From assembly GCF_011045025.1 (NCBI RefSeq), contig NZ_JAAKZX010000026.1:1-64000 (forward strand): a stretch of DNA of 64,000 nucleotides, read 5' to 3'. Shown in pieces: positions 24,764 to 33,973 of this stretch. A program made the translations under genes and the position numbers. The notes under the pieces were generated by a model. That model made no database searches. It was not told the DNA's origin and saw only the letters and a program-made list of their open reading frames with translations. Position 1 is the stretch's first letter, and the number at the start of each line of letters is the position of its first letter. Source of the DNA: Streptomyces ureilyticus. GTDB taxonomy: Bacteria; Actinomycetota; Actinomycetes; Streptomycetales; Streptomycetaceae.

Positions 24764-24896
24764 ACAGCGCCCCCTCAGGGAGCGGGCGCTGTGAGACATG
24801 CGGCACAGTGCCGCGTCCCGTCAGGGGCGCGGCACTGTCAGAACATGCGGCCACAACAGCGCCCCTTCAGGGGCGCGGGGCTGTGACATTTGCGGC
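24764..24896. repeat. Three tandem copies of a ~45-bp palindromic intergenic repeat
   Basis: Copies at 24764-24804, 24805-24851 and 24856-24896 each contain a hairpin (for example CAGCGCCCC-TTCA-GGGGCGCGGGGCTG) followed by ACATGCGGC or ACATTTGCGGC. The third copy leads into the GACCAGCCACGA sequence that is a familiar Streptomyces intergenic repeat. Related single copies appear near 44905-44945 and 45810-45840. Confidence 0.75.
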
Positions 24897-24975
24897 TCCG
24901 CCGCGGGCGCGACCAGCCACGAACTACCCGCGGCCCGCAGCCAACCGCACCCCTACGGCGCTTCCCGTGGGGCTC

Positions 24976-26505
24976 TCAGCGCTCGAGCCGGCCGTTGAAC
25001 CGCCGCGGCAGCCCCAACGGGTTGTCATCCCGCAACTCGGCGGGCAGCAGCGCCTCAGGCGCGCCCTGATACGCAACCGGCCGCAGCCACCGCTCAATAG
25101 CCGTACCCCCCACGGACGTGGACGTCGACGTCGTCGCGGGGTACGGACCCCCGTGATGCTGGGCCGGAGCCACAGCGACACCGGTGGGCCAGCCATTGAC
25201 GAGCACACGCCCCGCAAGCGGCGTCAGCTCGGCAAGGAGCTCCGCGCCGCGCCCCTCCCCCGCAGCCTCCTCGGCAGAGAGATGCACGGTCGCGGTGAGG
25301 TTGCCGGGCAGCCGGGAGAGGACGGCGCCTGCCTCGGAGTCGTCCTCGTACCGAGCGACAACGGTGATCGGCCCGAAGCACTCCTCCAGGAGCAGATCAT
25401 GCTCCCCCTCGGCGGCAAGCCTGCCCGCCGGCACGGTCAGGAACCCAGGGCTCACCGTGTGCTCGCTCCCCGCACCCGGCGTCACCGGAGCGTCCACGTC
25501 CGGAAGTTCGGCCCGCTCGGCCACCCCGGCGACGAAGTTGTCGCGCATCCGGTGGTCCAGCAGCACGCCCGCGTCGGTGTCGCTGACCGCGTCGGTGAGG
25601 GACTTGACCAGCCGGTCCCCCGCCGCACCCGTCGGCGCGAGAACGAGCCCCGGCTTCACACAGAACTGGCCGACGCCCAGCGTCATGGAGCCCGCGAGCC
25701 CCGTACCGATCGCCTCGGCCCGCTCGGCGGCGGCGGCCTCGGTGATGACGACGGGGTTCAGCGACCCCAGCTCGCCGTGGAACGGGATCGGCACGGGCCG
25801 GGCGGCAGCAGCGTCGAAGAGGGCACGACCGCCGCGTACGGAACCGGTGAAGCCTGCTGCCGACACCAGCGGATGCTTGACCAGCTCGACTCCCGCCTCG
25901 AAGCCGTGCACGAGCCCGACGACGCCCTTAGGGATGTCGTGCTGTTCGGCGGCCCGCCGCAGCGTCGCCGCCACGAACTCGGACAGCGCCGGGTGGTCGG
26001 GGTGCGCCTTGACGACGACCGGGCAGCCCGCGGCGAGCGCGCTCGCGGTGTCGCCGCCCGCGACCGAGAAGGCGAAGGGGAAGTTCGAGGCCGAGTAGAC
26101 GGCGACGACACCCAGCGGCACCTTGTAGCGGCGCAGGTCCGGGATCGGCGGGGTCGCGGTGGCGTCGGGGTGGTTGATCACGACGTCGAGGAACGCGCCC
26201 TCGTCGACGATGTCCGCGAAGGCCCGCAACTGGTAGCAGGTACGGGCGAGTTCACCGGTGAGCCGGACCGGGCCGAGCGCGGTCTCCGCGTCCGCGGCCT
26301 CCACGAGGTGGTCCTTGGCGCCTTCGAGCAGCTCCGCGGCGCTGCGCAGGAAGGCCGAGCGGACCGTGCGGTCGGCAAGGGCTCCCCGGGCGGCGTGAGC
26401 CGCGCGGACCGCCGTGTCCACCTCCTGGGCTGTGGCTTCCACCGCAACCTGTTCACGCTGCTTCCCGGTTCGGGGGTCGACACTCCAGACTGGTGCTGCT
26501 GCCAC
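24976..26505 (-). CDS. NADP-dependent aldehyde dehydrogenase (2-oxoglutarate semialdehyde dehydrogenase-like)
   Basis: A 509-residue ALDH. Catalytic residues are Cys282 (GQFCVKPG), Glu245 (FHGELGSLNP), Asn141 (SASNFPFAF) and Lys166 (VVVKAHP). The sequence belongs to the branch that oxidises 2-oxoglutarate semialdehyde at the end of oxidative pentose and uronate pathways, though substrate is inferred. The GTG start at 26505 is set by GGAGG 9 nt upstream; ATG 26568 would add 21 residues and run into the repeat. It is divergent from an iclR gene that probably regulates it, and may complete the sugar-acid route of the 54-57 kb operon. Confidence 0.88.
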   Translation of the reverse strand: MAAAPVWSVDPRTGKQREQVAVEATAQEVDTAVRAAHAARGALADRTVRSAFLRSAAELLEGAKDHLVEAADAETALGPVRLTGELARTCYQLRAFADIVDEGAFLDVVINHPDATATPPIPDLRRYKVPLGVVAVYSASNFPFAFSVAGGDTASALAAGCPVVVKAHPDHPALSEFVAATLRRAAEQHDIPKGVVGLVHGFEAGVELVKHPLVSAAGFTGSVRGGRALFDAAAARPVPIPFHGELGSLNPVVITEAAAAERAEAIGTGLAGSMTLGVGQFCVKPGLVLAPTGAAGDRLVKSLTDAVSDTDAGVLLDHRMRDNFVAGVAERAELPDVDAPVTPGAGSEHTVSPGFLTVPAGRLAAEGEHDLLLEECFGPITVVARYEDDSEAGAVLSRLPGNLTATVHLSAEEAAGEGRGAELLAELTPLAGRVLVNGWPTGVAVAPAQHHGGPYPATTSTSTSVGGTAIERWLRPVAYQGAPEALLPAELRDDNPLGLPRRFNGRLER

Positions 26506-26523
26506 CGCGGGTTCCTCCAGAAG

Positions 26524-26561
26524 ATGTGATGCCGCAGTTCTTATGTGATGCCGCAGTTCTT
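26524..26561. repeat. Perfect 19-bp tandem duplication in a divergent promoter
   Basis: ATGTGATGCCGCAGTTCTT occurs twice, back to back, between the aldehyde dehydrogenase and iclR genes. It overlaps the 5' leader of the dehydrogenase gene. Confidence 0.97.
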
Positions 26562-26578
26562 GTGTCACTCACCAGGGC

Positions 26579-26594
26579 GTTCGATATGTTGAAC
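26579..26594. promoter_or_regulatory. Candidate IclR operator
   Basis: GTTCGATATGTTGAAC is an imperfect palindrome with GTTC/GAAC arms in the short space between the divergent dehydrogenase and iclR genes. IclR-family regulators bind pseudo-palindromes of about this length. Inferred from position and symmetry only. Confidence 0.5.
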
Positions 26595-26657
26595 ACTGTC
26601 TCTGATGGTGAATATGTCTCGGAGACTATTTCCCGTCGAACGAAGGGGTCAAGGGCG

Positions 26658-27431
26658 ATGTCGGCTGGCGAGACAGGCGGCGGGGCGCAGGTCAAGTCCG
26701 CGGTGCGGACTGTGGAACTGCTCGAGTTCTTCGCAGGCCGGCCCGGAATGCATTCCCTGGCCGCCGTACAGGAGGCCGTAGGTTACCCCAAGTCCAGTTT
26801 GTATATGTTGCTCCGTACGCTCGTCGAGCTCGGCTGGGTCGAGACGGACGCGACGGGCACGCGGTACGGCATCGGGGTGCGCGCCCTCCTCGTCGGGACG
26901 TCGTACATCGACGGCGACGAGGTGGTGGCCGTGGCCAGACCGACTCTCGACCGGCTCTCCGACGACACTACGGAGACGATCCACCTGGCGCGGCTGGACG
27001 GCACGAATGTGGTGTATCTCGCGACCCGCCAGTCCCAGCACTATCTCCGCCCCTTCACGCGCGTGGGCCGCCGGCTGCCCGCCCATTCCACCTCGCTCGG
27101 CAAGGCGCTGCTGGCCACGCACACGGACGAGCAGGTACGCAAGCTGCTGCCGGAGACCCTCCCCGCGCTGACCGAGCACACGATCACCGACCGGGAGAAG
27201 CTCATCGAGGAGCTGCACCAGGTGCGGGAGCAGGGCTTCGCGGTGGACCGCGAGGAGAACACGCTGGGGCTGCGCTGCTTCGGGGTCGCGATTCCGTACC
27301 GTACGCCCGCGCGTGACGCCATCAGCTGCTCCGTACCCGTGGCGCGGCTGACGCCCGCGCACGAGCAGATGGTGAAGGACGCCCTGTTCGACGCCCGCGA
27401 CCGACTGACGCTCGCAACTCGGAGGCTCTGA
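26658..27431 (+). CDS. IclR family transcriptional regulator
   Basis: A 257-residue regulator. The winged helix-turn-helix is at residues ~15-75 (SAVRTVELLEFFAGRPGMHS, PKSSLYMLLRTLVELGWVE), and the ligand-binding IclR domain follows (90-250) with the typical LPAHSTSLGKALLA block. ATG 26658 is taken as start because the HTH begins soon after. Its ligand is unknown, but divergence from the dehydrogenase suggests a sugar-acid or aldehyde intermediate. The GNAT gene starts 1 nt after its stop and is probably co-transcribed. Confidence 0.92.
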   Translation: MSAGETGGGAQVKSAVRTVELLEFFAGRPGMHSLAAVQEAVGYPKSSLYMLLRTLVELGWVETDATGTRYGIGVRALLVGTSYIDGDEVVAVARPTLDRLSDDTTETIHLARLDGTNVVYLATRQSQHYLRPFTRVGRRLPAHSTSLGKALLATHTDEQVRKLLPETLPALTEHTITDREKLIEELHQVREQGFAVDREENTLGLRCFGVAIPYRTPARDAISCSVPVARLTPAHEQMVKDALFDARDRLTLATRRL

Positions 27432-27432
27432 C

Positions 27433-27906
27433 ATGAATGTGGTCCTGCGTGAGATCCACGACAGTGATCTGCCGGTGTTCTTCCGGCAGATGAATGACCC
27501 GGAAGCGATCGAGATGGCCGCGTTCACGGCCAAGGACCCGGCCGACTGGGATGCCTTCGACGCCCACTGGAAGCGGATCCGTGCCACGCCGGGCGTGGTC
27601 AATCGCACGGTCCTCGCCGACGGCGACGTCGTGGGCAGCGCGGCGGTGTACGGCGACCCGGGCGAGCGCGAGGTGACGTACTGGATCGACCGCGCGTACT
27701 GGGGCCGAGGCATCGCCACACGCGCCCTGCGGGCCCTGCTCGACGAGGTCCCCGAACGCCCGCTGTACGCCCGCGCCGCCGCGGACAACGCCGCTTCGCG
27801 CCGCGTCCTGGAAAAGTGCGGCTTCCGCGTGACCGCGCAGGACAGGGGCTACGCGAACGCCCGCGGGGCGGAGATCGACGAGGTCGTCCTCACCCTGGAC
27901 GGCTGA
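27433..27906 (+). CDS. GNAT acetyltransferase (RimJ/RimL-like)
   Basis: A 157-residue acetyltransferase of the RimJ/RimL subgroup. The core is AYWGRGIATRALRALLDE (about residues 92-109), with the later ADNAASRRVLEKCGFRVT block typical of this group. GGAGG at 27421-27425 inside the end of iclR precedes ATG 27433, showing translational linkage to the regulator. The substrate is unknown; RimL-type enzymes acetylate N-termini or small amines. Confidence 0.9.
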   Translation: MNVVLREIHDSDLPVFFRQMNDPEAIEMAAFTAKDPADWDAFDAHWKRIRATPGVVNRTVLADGDVVGSAAVYGDPGEREVTYWIDRAYWGRGIATRALRALLDEVPERPLYARAAADNAASRRVLEKCGFRVTAQDRGYANARGAEIDEVVLTLDG

Positions 27907-27985
27907 CCCTTCTCCCCCGCGCGGCGGAGGCGGATCGGCGTCCGGCAGGAGGGCTCCGGCGGTCCCGGCCGGGAGTGTGGTCGGT

Positions 27986-28981
27986 ATGACACAGACTTCC
28001 GCCTCGGTACGGTCCGGGGCCCCAGCCTGGGTGCCCCTCAGCCGGACCCGTCGTGCGTTGCGGGCCATCGCCATCGCGTCCTGTCTGCCGTATCTGAGCC
28101 TCAAGGTGGCGTGGATCGCGGGAAGCCGGGCCGGGATTCCCGAGGGCAGTTCCCTGCTGGAGCACCGGGGCACGATGGCCGTCGCCAACAGCGTCACCGT
28201 CGTCATGGACGGGGCCGTCATCGTGCTCGCGCTGCTGCTCACCCGGCCGTGGGGGCGGCGGGTGCCCGCCTGGCTGCTGGTGGGGCCGACATGGGTGGCC
28301 AGTGGGCTGCTCGCTCCCATCGTGGCGGGGTTTCCCTTGCAGCTCCTGGTCACGGCGTTCGGCGGGAGCGGGGACGTACGAACGGAGAGGGAGCCCTTTC
28401 TCGACGCGTGGGTCTTCGGGGTCGTCTACACGGGGTTCATCGTGCAGGGGCTCGCGCTCGGTGCGCTCTTCGTGCTGTACGCGCGGGATCGGTGGGGCCA
28501 CGTGTGGCGGACGTGGCCGGACGGTCCGGGGCGTAGGGCGCCGCGTGTCCTCGCCGTGGCCTCCGCTGTCGTCGCCCTGTTCCCCGCCGGCATGCATCTG
28601 GCGTGGACATGCGGCGCCACCGCCGGGCTCAGCGAAGGCCGGATCTCCGATCGCACGGGCGACTTCCACCTGCTGGAAGCGCTGTACTTCGGCTTCCTCG
28701 CCGCGGCTGTCACGGGCGCCTGGCTGCTTGCCTTCCGGCGGGGCCGCGTGCTTTCTGTGAAGGTGCCGCTGGCCCTCGCCTGGATCGGCTCGGGTGCCAT
28801 GGCTTGCTGGGGTGTGTGGCTGTCGCTGGTCTCACTCACCGGTGTGGACGACATCACCGAGCAGCCGACGGTGCTGATGAACCTCACCTACGCTGGGCAG
28901 ATGGTCGTGGGCATGCTCGTGGTCTCGGTAGGCGTGCACTTCCTGGCGGGGCGGTCCGGCGCCGCGCGACGGCCGGCGTGA
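27986..28981 (+). CDS. Multi-pass membrane protein linked to a two-component system
   Basis: A 331-residue integral membrane protein with about seven or eight hydrophobic segments (for example AVANSVTVVMDGAVIVLALLL near 65-85 and AWLLVGPTWVASGLLAPIVA near 95-115). I do not recognise a named family. GGGAG precedes ATG 27986. The stop overlaps the histidine kinase GTG (GTGA), so the three genes to 30908 form one operon. A role as signal partner or target of the two-component system is likely but inferred. Confidence 0.75.
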   Translation: MTQTSASVRSGAPAWVPLSRTRRALRAIAIASCLPYLSLKVAWIAGSRAGIPEGSSLLEHRGTMAVANSVTVVMDGAVIVLALLLTRPWGRRVPAWLLVGPTWVASGLLAPIVAGFPLQLLVTAFGGSGDVRTEREPFLDAWVFGVVYTGFIVQGLALGALFVLYARDRWGHVWRTWPDGPGRRAPRVLAVASAVVALFPAGMHLAWTCGATAGLSEGRISDRTGDFHLLEALYFGFLAAAVTGAWLLAFRRGRVLSVKVPLALAWIGSGAMACWGVWLSLVSLTGVDDITEQPTVLMNLTYAGQMVVGMLVVSVGVHFLAGRSGAARRPA

Positions 28982-30249
28982 GCGACTTCGCCCGGGCCCT
29001 GCTCCGGGTCCTGTTCGGACGGCGAACGCGTCGGCGGTGGATCCATCTGATCCTGGGCGGCGCCCTCGCCATGCCATACGTCCTTGTCGGCGACGTCGTC
29101 ATGAGCCTCGCTTTCGGTCCGCGGAACGGGACCGGGCCGCTGGACTCCCAACTCTCCGCGTTCGCCGTCGGGTTGCCCCTCGCCGCGATCACCTCCCTGT
29201 TCCCGCTGACCCGGCCGATGTCCGTGGCGGCGGCCCGGGCGCTGTGCGGCGTCGACGGCGACCGGCTCGCCGACGGACCCGCGCGGACGCGGGCGGCGAA
29301 GGGGCGTACGGCGGCGTGGTTCACGCTGCATCTCGCCTTCGGCGGAGTCATCGCCGGGATGTCTCTCGCGGTGCCGCCCTTCGCGGCGGTGCTGATCATG
29401 CTGCCCGTCTTCGCAGGGCTGCGCGACTCCGGGCTGCCCGAACTCTTCGACCACACCTGGGTGTTGGTGCTCTCGCCGGTCGCGGGCGTCGCCTGCCTGC
29501 TCGCCCTCGCCGGATGCGCGGCGGGCGCCGGTACGCTGCTCGCCCGCTGGGCGCCCGAGCTCCTCGGGCCCACGCCCGAGGACCGGCTCGCCGCCGCCGA
29601 GGCCCGCGCCGCCGATCTCGCCGTACGCAACCGGCTCGCGCGCGAGCTCCACGACTCCGTCGGTCACGCCCTGAGCGCCGTCACGCTCCAGGCGAGCGCG
29701 GCCCGCCGGGTGCTGGACAGCGACCCGGAGTTCGTCCGCGAGGCGCTGGCCGCGATCGAGGACACCACGCGCCGTACGGTGGGCGAACTCGACGCCGTAC
29801 TCGGCGTGTTGAGGGAGTGCGAGGGAGCCGGCACATCCCCGGCACCCACCCTCGCCGAACTCGACGGCCTGCTGCGCCGCACCCGGGCGGGCGGTCTCCG
29901 CGTGACGGCCACCGTGGCAGTGGACGCCACAGCCCTGCCGCCACTCGTGTCGCGGGAGGCGTACCGCATCGTGCAGGAAGGGCTGAGCAACGCCCTCAAG
30001 CACGCGGGCGACCAGGTCACGGTGACCCTGCGGATCGAGGTGACCGGCAAGGAACTGGAGATCACGCTGGAGAACGCGGTGCCGAGGACCGCTGCTCCCC
30101 GCCCCGGCGGCGGCCACGGCCTGCGCGGTATCGCCGACCGGGCGCGGCTACTGGGCGGCACGACCGGGACGGGAGCGGTGGACGGGGTCTGGCGTCTGCA
30201 CGTACGACTGCCCGTCGAGAGAGCCACGACAAGCGAGGGACCCGCATGA
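28978..30249 (+). CDS. Sensor histidine kinase (NarL-type, HisKA_3)
   Basis: A 423-residue kinase. The N-terminal half has four or five membrane segments (residues ~20-185). The dimerisation/phospho-acceptor helix follows with His225 in LARELHDSVGHALSAV, then an HATPase_c domain with IVQEGLSNALKHAG (N box) and GGGHGLRGIADRARLLGG (G box) near 370-395. GTG 28978 overlaps the preceding stop and the response-regulator ATG overlaps its stop, giving tight coupling. The stimulus is unknown; the membrane protein upstream may be part of sensing. Confidence 0.93.
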   Translation: MSDFARALLRVLFGRRTRRRWIHLILGGALAMPYVLVGDVVMSLAFGPRNGTGPLDSQLSAFAVGLPLAAITSLFPLTRPMSVAAARALCGVDGDRLADGPARTRAAKGRTAAWFTLHLAFGGVIAGMSLAVPPFAAVLIMLPVFAGLRDSGLPELFDHTWVLVLSPVAGVACLLALAGCAAGAGTLLARWAPELLGPTPEDRLAAAEARAADLAVRNRLARELHDSVGHALSAVTLQASAARRVLDSDPEFVREALAAIEDTTRRTVGELDAVLGVLRECEGAGTSPAPTLAELDGLLRRTRAGGLRVTATVAVDATALPPLVSREAYRIVQEGLSNALKHAGDQVTVTLRIEVTGKELEITLENAVPRTAAPRPGGGHGLRGIADRARLLGGTTGTGAVDGVWRLHVRLPVERATTSEGPA

Positions 30250-30908
30250 CCAGCCCCACGATCCGCGTCGTCCTCGCCGACGATGAGCGCATGGTCCGTA
30301 CCGCGCTCCGCGCGATCCTCGCCGCCGAACCGGACCTGGAGGTCGTGGGCGAGGCCGCGACCGGCGCGGAGGCGGTGTCCGTCGTACGGGAGCTCAGGCC
30401 CGACGTGGTCCTCATGGACGTACGCATGCCCGAGGTCGGCGGCATCCGCGCCACCGAGCAGATCCTCGGCACGCTCGACGCGCCGCCGCGCGTCGTCGTC
30501 GTGACGACCTTCGAGAACGACGCCTATGTGTACGAGGCGCTGCGCGCGGGCGCCTCGGGATTTCTGCTCAAGCGGGCGGAGGCGGATGCGCTGGTGCAGG
30601 CGGTACGGCTGGTCGCGCGCAGCGACACGTTGTTGTTCCCGGCGGCGGTGCGGGCGCTTGCGATGGAGCATGCGCGCGCGAAGACGGCGCCGCCGCCCTG
30701 GGTCGCGAGGCTCACGGTCCGCGAGGGGGAGGTGCTGAGGCTGATGGCCGGTGGGCTGACCAATGGGGAGATCGCGGGGCGCATGGGTGTGGGGGCCGCG
30801 ACGGTGAAGTCGCATGTGGCGGCCGTTCTGGCGAAGACGGGGGCCAGGGATCGTACGCAGGCTGTGATCGCGGCTTACGAGGCCGGCTTCCTCAAGGGCT
30901 GGGCGTAG
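30246..30908 (+). CDS. LuxR/NarL-family response regulator
   Basis: A 220-residue regulator. The receiver domain (residues 1-125) has the acidic pair Asp12-Asp13, phospho-acceptor Asp58 (VVLMDVRMPE) and Lys near 108 (GFLLKRAEAD). The LuxR-type helix-turn-helix (about 152-210) reads LTVREGEVLRLMAGGLTNGE then ATVKSHVAAVLAK. ATG 30246 overlaps the kinase stop (ATGA). It is phosphorylated by the adjacent kinase and presumably controls nearby genes, perhaps its own operon. Confidence 0.94.
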   Translation: MTSPTIRVVLADDERMVRTALRAILAAEPDLEVVGEAATGAEAVSVVRELRPDVVLMDVRMPEVGGIRATEQILGTLDAPPRVVVVTTFENDAYVYEALRAGASGFLLKRAEADALVQAVRLVARSDTLLFPAAVRALAMEHARAKTAPPPWVARLTVREGEVLRLMAGGLTNGEIAGRMGVGAATVKSHVAAVLAKTGARDRTQAVIAAYEAGFLKGWA

Positions 30909-30993
30909 CGCCTCGCCGGGTTGATGAGGGTCCCATGAGAAACCGGGATGGAAGGGAACGTTTCGCTTGCCCTCCGTCGTCCTCTATAGCGCG

Positions 30994-32451
30994 ATGAACA
31001 AGACGATCAGACGGGCTTCCGTCTTCACGCTGCTGCTCGTGCTCGCCCTGCTGGTCAGGGCGACCTGGGTGCAGTTCTACGACGGCAAGGCGCTCGCGGA
31101 GAACAAGGAAAACCGGCGGAACGTGATCGAGCAGTACGCGTACCCGCTCGGGAACATCATCGTGGCCGGCGAGGCGATCACCGGGTCCGCGGAGACGACC
31201 GGCAGCGACCTCAAGTACCAGCGGACGTACAAGGACGGCGCGCTGTACTCGGCGGTCACGGGCTACAGCTCGCAGGTGTACGGGGCGACGCAGTTGGAGG
31301 GCGTCTACCAGGACCTGCTCGACGGCACCGACAACCGGCTCAAGAACCCTATGGACACGGTCACCGGCAAACGTGCCGACCCGGGTGACGTGGTCACGAC
31401 GATCGACCCGGATGTGCAGCGGGCCGCGTATGAGGCGCTGGGTGACACGAAGGGTGCGGCCGTCGCCATCGACCCGGCGAACGGCAAGATCCTCGGTGTC
31501 GTGTCGACCCCTTCGTACGACCCGTCCGAGATCAGCGGCTCCGACGACTCGGCCGCCTGGGAGAAGCTGACGAAGGATCCGGACAAGCCGATGACGAACC
31601 GGGCGCTGCGCCAGCCGCTGCCGCCGGGCTCGACGTTCAAGCTGGTCGTGGCGGCTGCCGCGCTGGAGGACGGGCTGTACTCGTCGGTGGACGAGAAGAC
31701 GGAGAGCCCGGACCCGTACCCGCTGCCGGGCACGACCCGCGTGCTGGGCAACGAGAATCCGTCGGCGCCCTGTGAGGACGCCACGATCCGGGTCGCTCTG
31801 CAGTACTCGTGCAACAACGTCTTCGGGAAGATGGCCGTCGACCTGGGCCAGGACAAGGTCAAGGAGATGGCGGAGAAGTTCGGCTTCAACGACGGGGAGC
31901 AGGACGTCCCGGTGCGGGCGTACGAGAGCGTCTTTCCGTCCGGCATGGACAAGGCGCAGACGGCACTGTCGGGCATCGGGCAGTTCGACGTCCAGGCGAC
32001 GCCGTTGCAGATGGCCATGGTGTCGGCGGCCATTGCGAACGGCGGTGAGCTGGTCTCGCCGCACATGGTGTCGCAGATCAGCGATGCGGGCGGCGACGTG
32101 CTGGAGAACTACGACGACAACACGGACACCAAGGAGATCGTCAGCTCGTCCACGGCCGAGCAGTTGCAGTCCGCGATGCAGACGGTCGTCGACGACGGCA
32201 CGGGTACGAACGCGCAGATCGACGGCGCGACCGTGGGCGGCAAGACGGGTACGGCCCAGCATGGCGAGAACAACAGCCAGACGCCGTATGCCTGGTTCAC
32301 GTCGTACGCGAAGGACGACTCCACGGGTAAGGAGGTCGCCGTCGCTGTGATCATCGAGCAGTCGGATGCGGCGCGCTCGGAGGTCAGCGGTAACGGGCTG
32401 GCCGCGCCGGTCGCGAAGGCCATGATGGAGGCGGCGCTCCAGCAGAACTGA
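30994..32451 (+). CDS. Penicillin-binding transpeptidase (PbpA/FtsI-like class B)
   Basis: A 485-residue membrane-anchored D,D-transpeptidase for peptidoglycan cross-linking. One N-terminal membrane helix (about residues 8-24) is followed by a dimerisation domain and the transpeptidase domain, with STFK (Ser213-Lys216), SCN (272-274) and KTGT (417-420). It is shorter than FtsI and fits the PbpA-type actinobacterial class. The gene stands alone, followed by a strong terminator. No beta-lactam resistance gene is adjacent. Confidence 0.92.
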   Translation: MNKTIRRASVFTLLLVLALLVRATWVQFYDGKALAENKENRRNVIEQYAYPLGNIIVAGEAITGSAETTGSDLKYQRTYKDGALYSAVTGYSSQVYGATQLEGVYQDLLDGTDNRLKNPMDTVTGKRADPGDVVTTIDPDVQRAAYEALGDTKGAAVAIDPANGKILGVVSTPSYDPSEISGSDDSAAWEKLTKDPDKPMTNRALRQPLPPGSTFKLVVAAAALEDGLYSSVDEKTESPDPYPLPGTTRVLGNENPSAPCEDATIRVALQYSCNNVFGKMAVDLGQDKVKEMAEKFGFNDGEQDVPVRAYESVFPSGMDKAQTALSGIGQFDVQATPLQMAMVSAAIANGGELVSPHMVSQISDAGGDVLENYDDNTDTKEIVSSSTAEQLQSAMQTVVDDGTGTNAQIDGATVGGKTGTAQHGENNSQTPYAWFTSYAKDDSTGKEVAVAVIIEQSDAARSEVSGNGLAAPVAKAMMEAALQQN

Positions 32452-32463
32452 GTGATCTGGAGG

Positions 32464-32501
32464 AAGGCCCCGGCCCGTTGAATCCTCCGGGCCGGGGCCT
32501 T
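32464..32501. terminator. Hairpin terminator
   Basis: A perfect 13-bp stem (AAGGCCCCGGCCC 32464-32476 and its complement 32489-32501) with a 12-base loop, between the convergent transpeptidase and permease genes. Confidence 0.88.
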
Positions 32502-32524
32502 CGCACGTCACGGCCTCAAGCGCC

Positions 32525-33973
32525 TTAGACGCCCAGCATCTGCTCGATCGGGTCGATCGCGAAGTACACCAGGAACAGTGCCGACGCGCCCCACAGCAGC
32601 CAGTGGACCTCGCGCGCCTTGCCGAGCACCGACTTGATGAGGACGTACGCGACGAAGCCCGCCCCGATGCCGTTGGTGATCGAATACGTGAAGGGCATCA
32701 CGGCGATCGTCAGGAACGCGGGGATGGCTATCTCGTACTTGTCCCAGTCGATGTGCTTGACCTGAGTCATCATCAGGAAGCCGACCGCGACGAGGGCGGG
32801 GGCCGCGGCCTGGAGCGGGACGATGGTCAGCAGCGGGGTCATGAAGAGGGCCAGGGCGAACAGTCCGCCGGTGACCAGGTTGGCGAAGCCCGTGCGCGCG
32901 CCCTCGCCGACGCCCGCCGCCGACTCGATGTACGAGGTCGAGGAGGAGGCGGAGGCGGCGCCGCCCGCGACCGCGGCGGCGCCGTCGATCAGCAGCACGC
33001 GACCGAGGTTGGGCACCTTGCCGTCCTCGTCCAGCAGCCCGGCCTCGGCGCTGACGCCGACGACCGTGCCCATGGTGTCGAAGAAGTCCGACAGGATCAG
33101 CGTGAAGACCAGCAGGACGACGGTGATCGCGCCGGCCTCGCCGAAGGCGCCGAACAGGCTGAAGTCGCCGATCAGGCCGAAGTCCGGGGTGTCGACCACC
33201 TTGTCCGGCCAGGAGGGTGTGGTCAGGCCCCAACTCTTGATGTCGGCCGCCGAGTTGATGACGATCGCGAGGATCGTCATGGCGACGATGCTGATCAGGA
33301 TGGCGCCCTTGACCTTGCGGGCGAGCAGCCCGATGGTCAGCAGCACCCCGAGGCAGAAGACGAGCATCGGCCAGCCGGTCAGCGAGCCGGTGGCGCCCAA
33401 CTGCACGGGCACCGTGGAGTTGGCCGCGTCCGGGATCCGGGTGACGAACCCGGCGTCGACGAAGCCGATGAGCGCGATGAACAGGCCGATGCCGACGCTG
33501 ATCGCCTGCTTCATGGGCTGAGGTATCGCGTGCATGACGGCCTCGCGCAGGCCCGTCACCACCAGCACACAGATCAGCAGCCCCTCGAGGACGATCAGGC
33601 CCATCGCGTCGGCCCAGCTCATCAGCGGGGCTATCTGGAAGGCGACGACGGCGTTGAGGCCGAGCCCGGCGGCGAGCGCGAGCGGCAGATTGCCGCCGAC
33701 GCCCATGATGATGGTCATCACCGCGGCCACCAGGGCGGTGGCGGTGACGAGTTGGACGCTGTCGAGCCGCTGCCCGAACTTGTCCTCGGCGCTGCCCAGG
33801 ATGATGGGGTTCAGGACAAGGATGTACGCCATCGTGAAGAACGTGGCGAAACCGCCGCGGATCTCCCGGGCGAAGGTGGATCCCCTGACGGAGATCTTGA
33901 AGAACCGGTCGACGCTGTTCGCCGGGGGTGGTGCGGCACTCGGCCGGTCGGTCACCTTCTGTGCTCCGGACAT
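32525..33973 (-). CDS. NCS2 family purine permease (AzgA-like)
   Basis: A 482-residue transporter of the nucleobase-cation symporter 2 family, AzgA branch (adenine, guanine, hypoxanthine). About 12-14 membrane segments alternate along the chain. Diagnostic blocks are REIRGGFATFFTMAYILVLNP near residue 40 and LSDFFDTMGTVVGVSAEAGLL near 290, plus SSSTSYIESAAGVGEGARTG near 345. ATG 33973 gives the family N-terminus. Function is uptake of purine bases for salvage; exact specificity is not certain. Confidence 0.92.
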   Translation of the reverse strand: MSGAQKVTDRPSAAPPPANSVDRFFKISVRGSTFAREIRGGFATFFTMAYILVLNPIILGSAEDKFGQRLDSVQLVTATALVAAVMTIIMGVGGNLPLALAAGLGLNAVVAFQIAPLMSWADAMGLIVLEGLLICVLVVTGLREAVMHAIPQPMKQAISVGIGLFIALIGFVDAGFVTRIPDAANSTVPVQLGATGSLTGWPMLVFCLGVLLTIGLLARKVKGAILISIVAMTILAIVINSAADIKSWGLTTPSWPDKVVDTPDFGLIGDFSLFGAFGEAGAITVVLLVFTLILSDFFDTMGTVVGVSAEAGLLDEDGKVPNLGRVLLIDGAAAVAGGAASASSSTSYIESAAGVGEGARTGFANLVTGGLFALALFMTPLLTIVPLQAAAPALVAVGFLMMTQVKHIDWDKYEIAIPAFLTIAVMPFTYSITNGIGAGFVAYVLIKSVLGKAREVHWLLWGASALFLVYFAIDPIEQMLGV

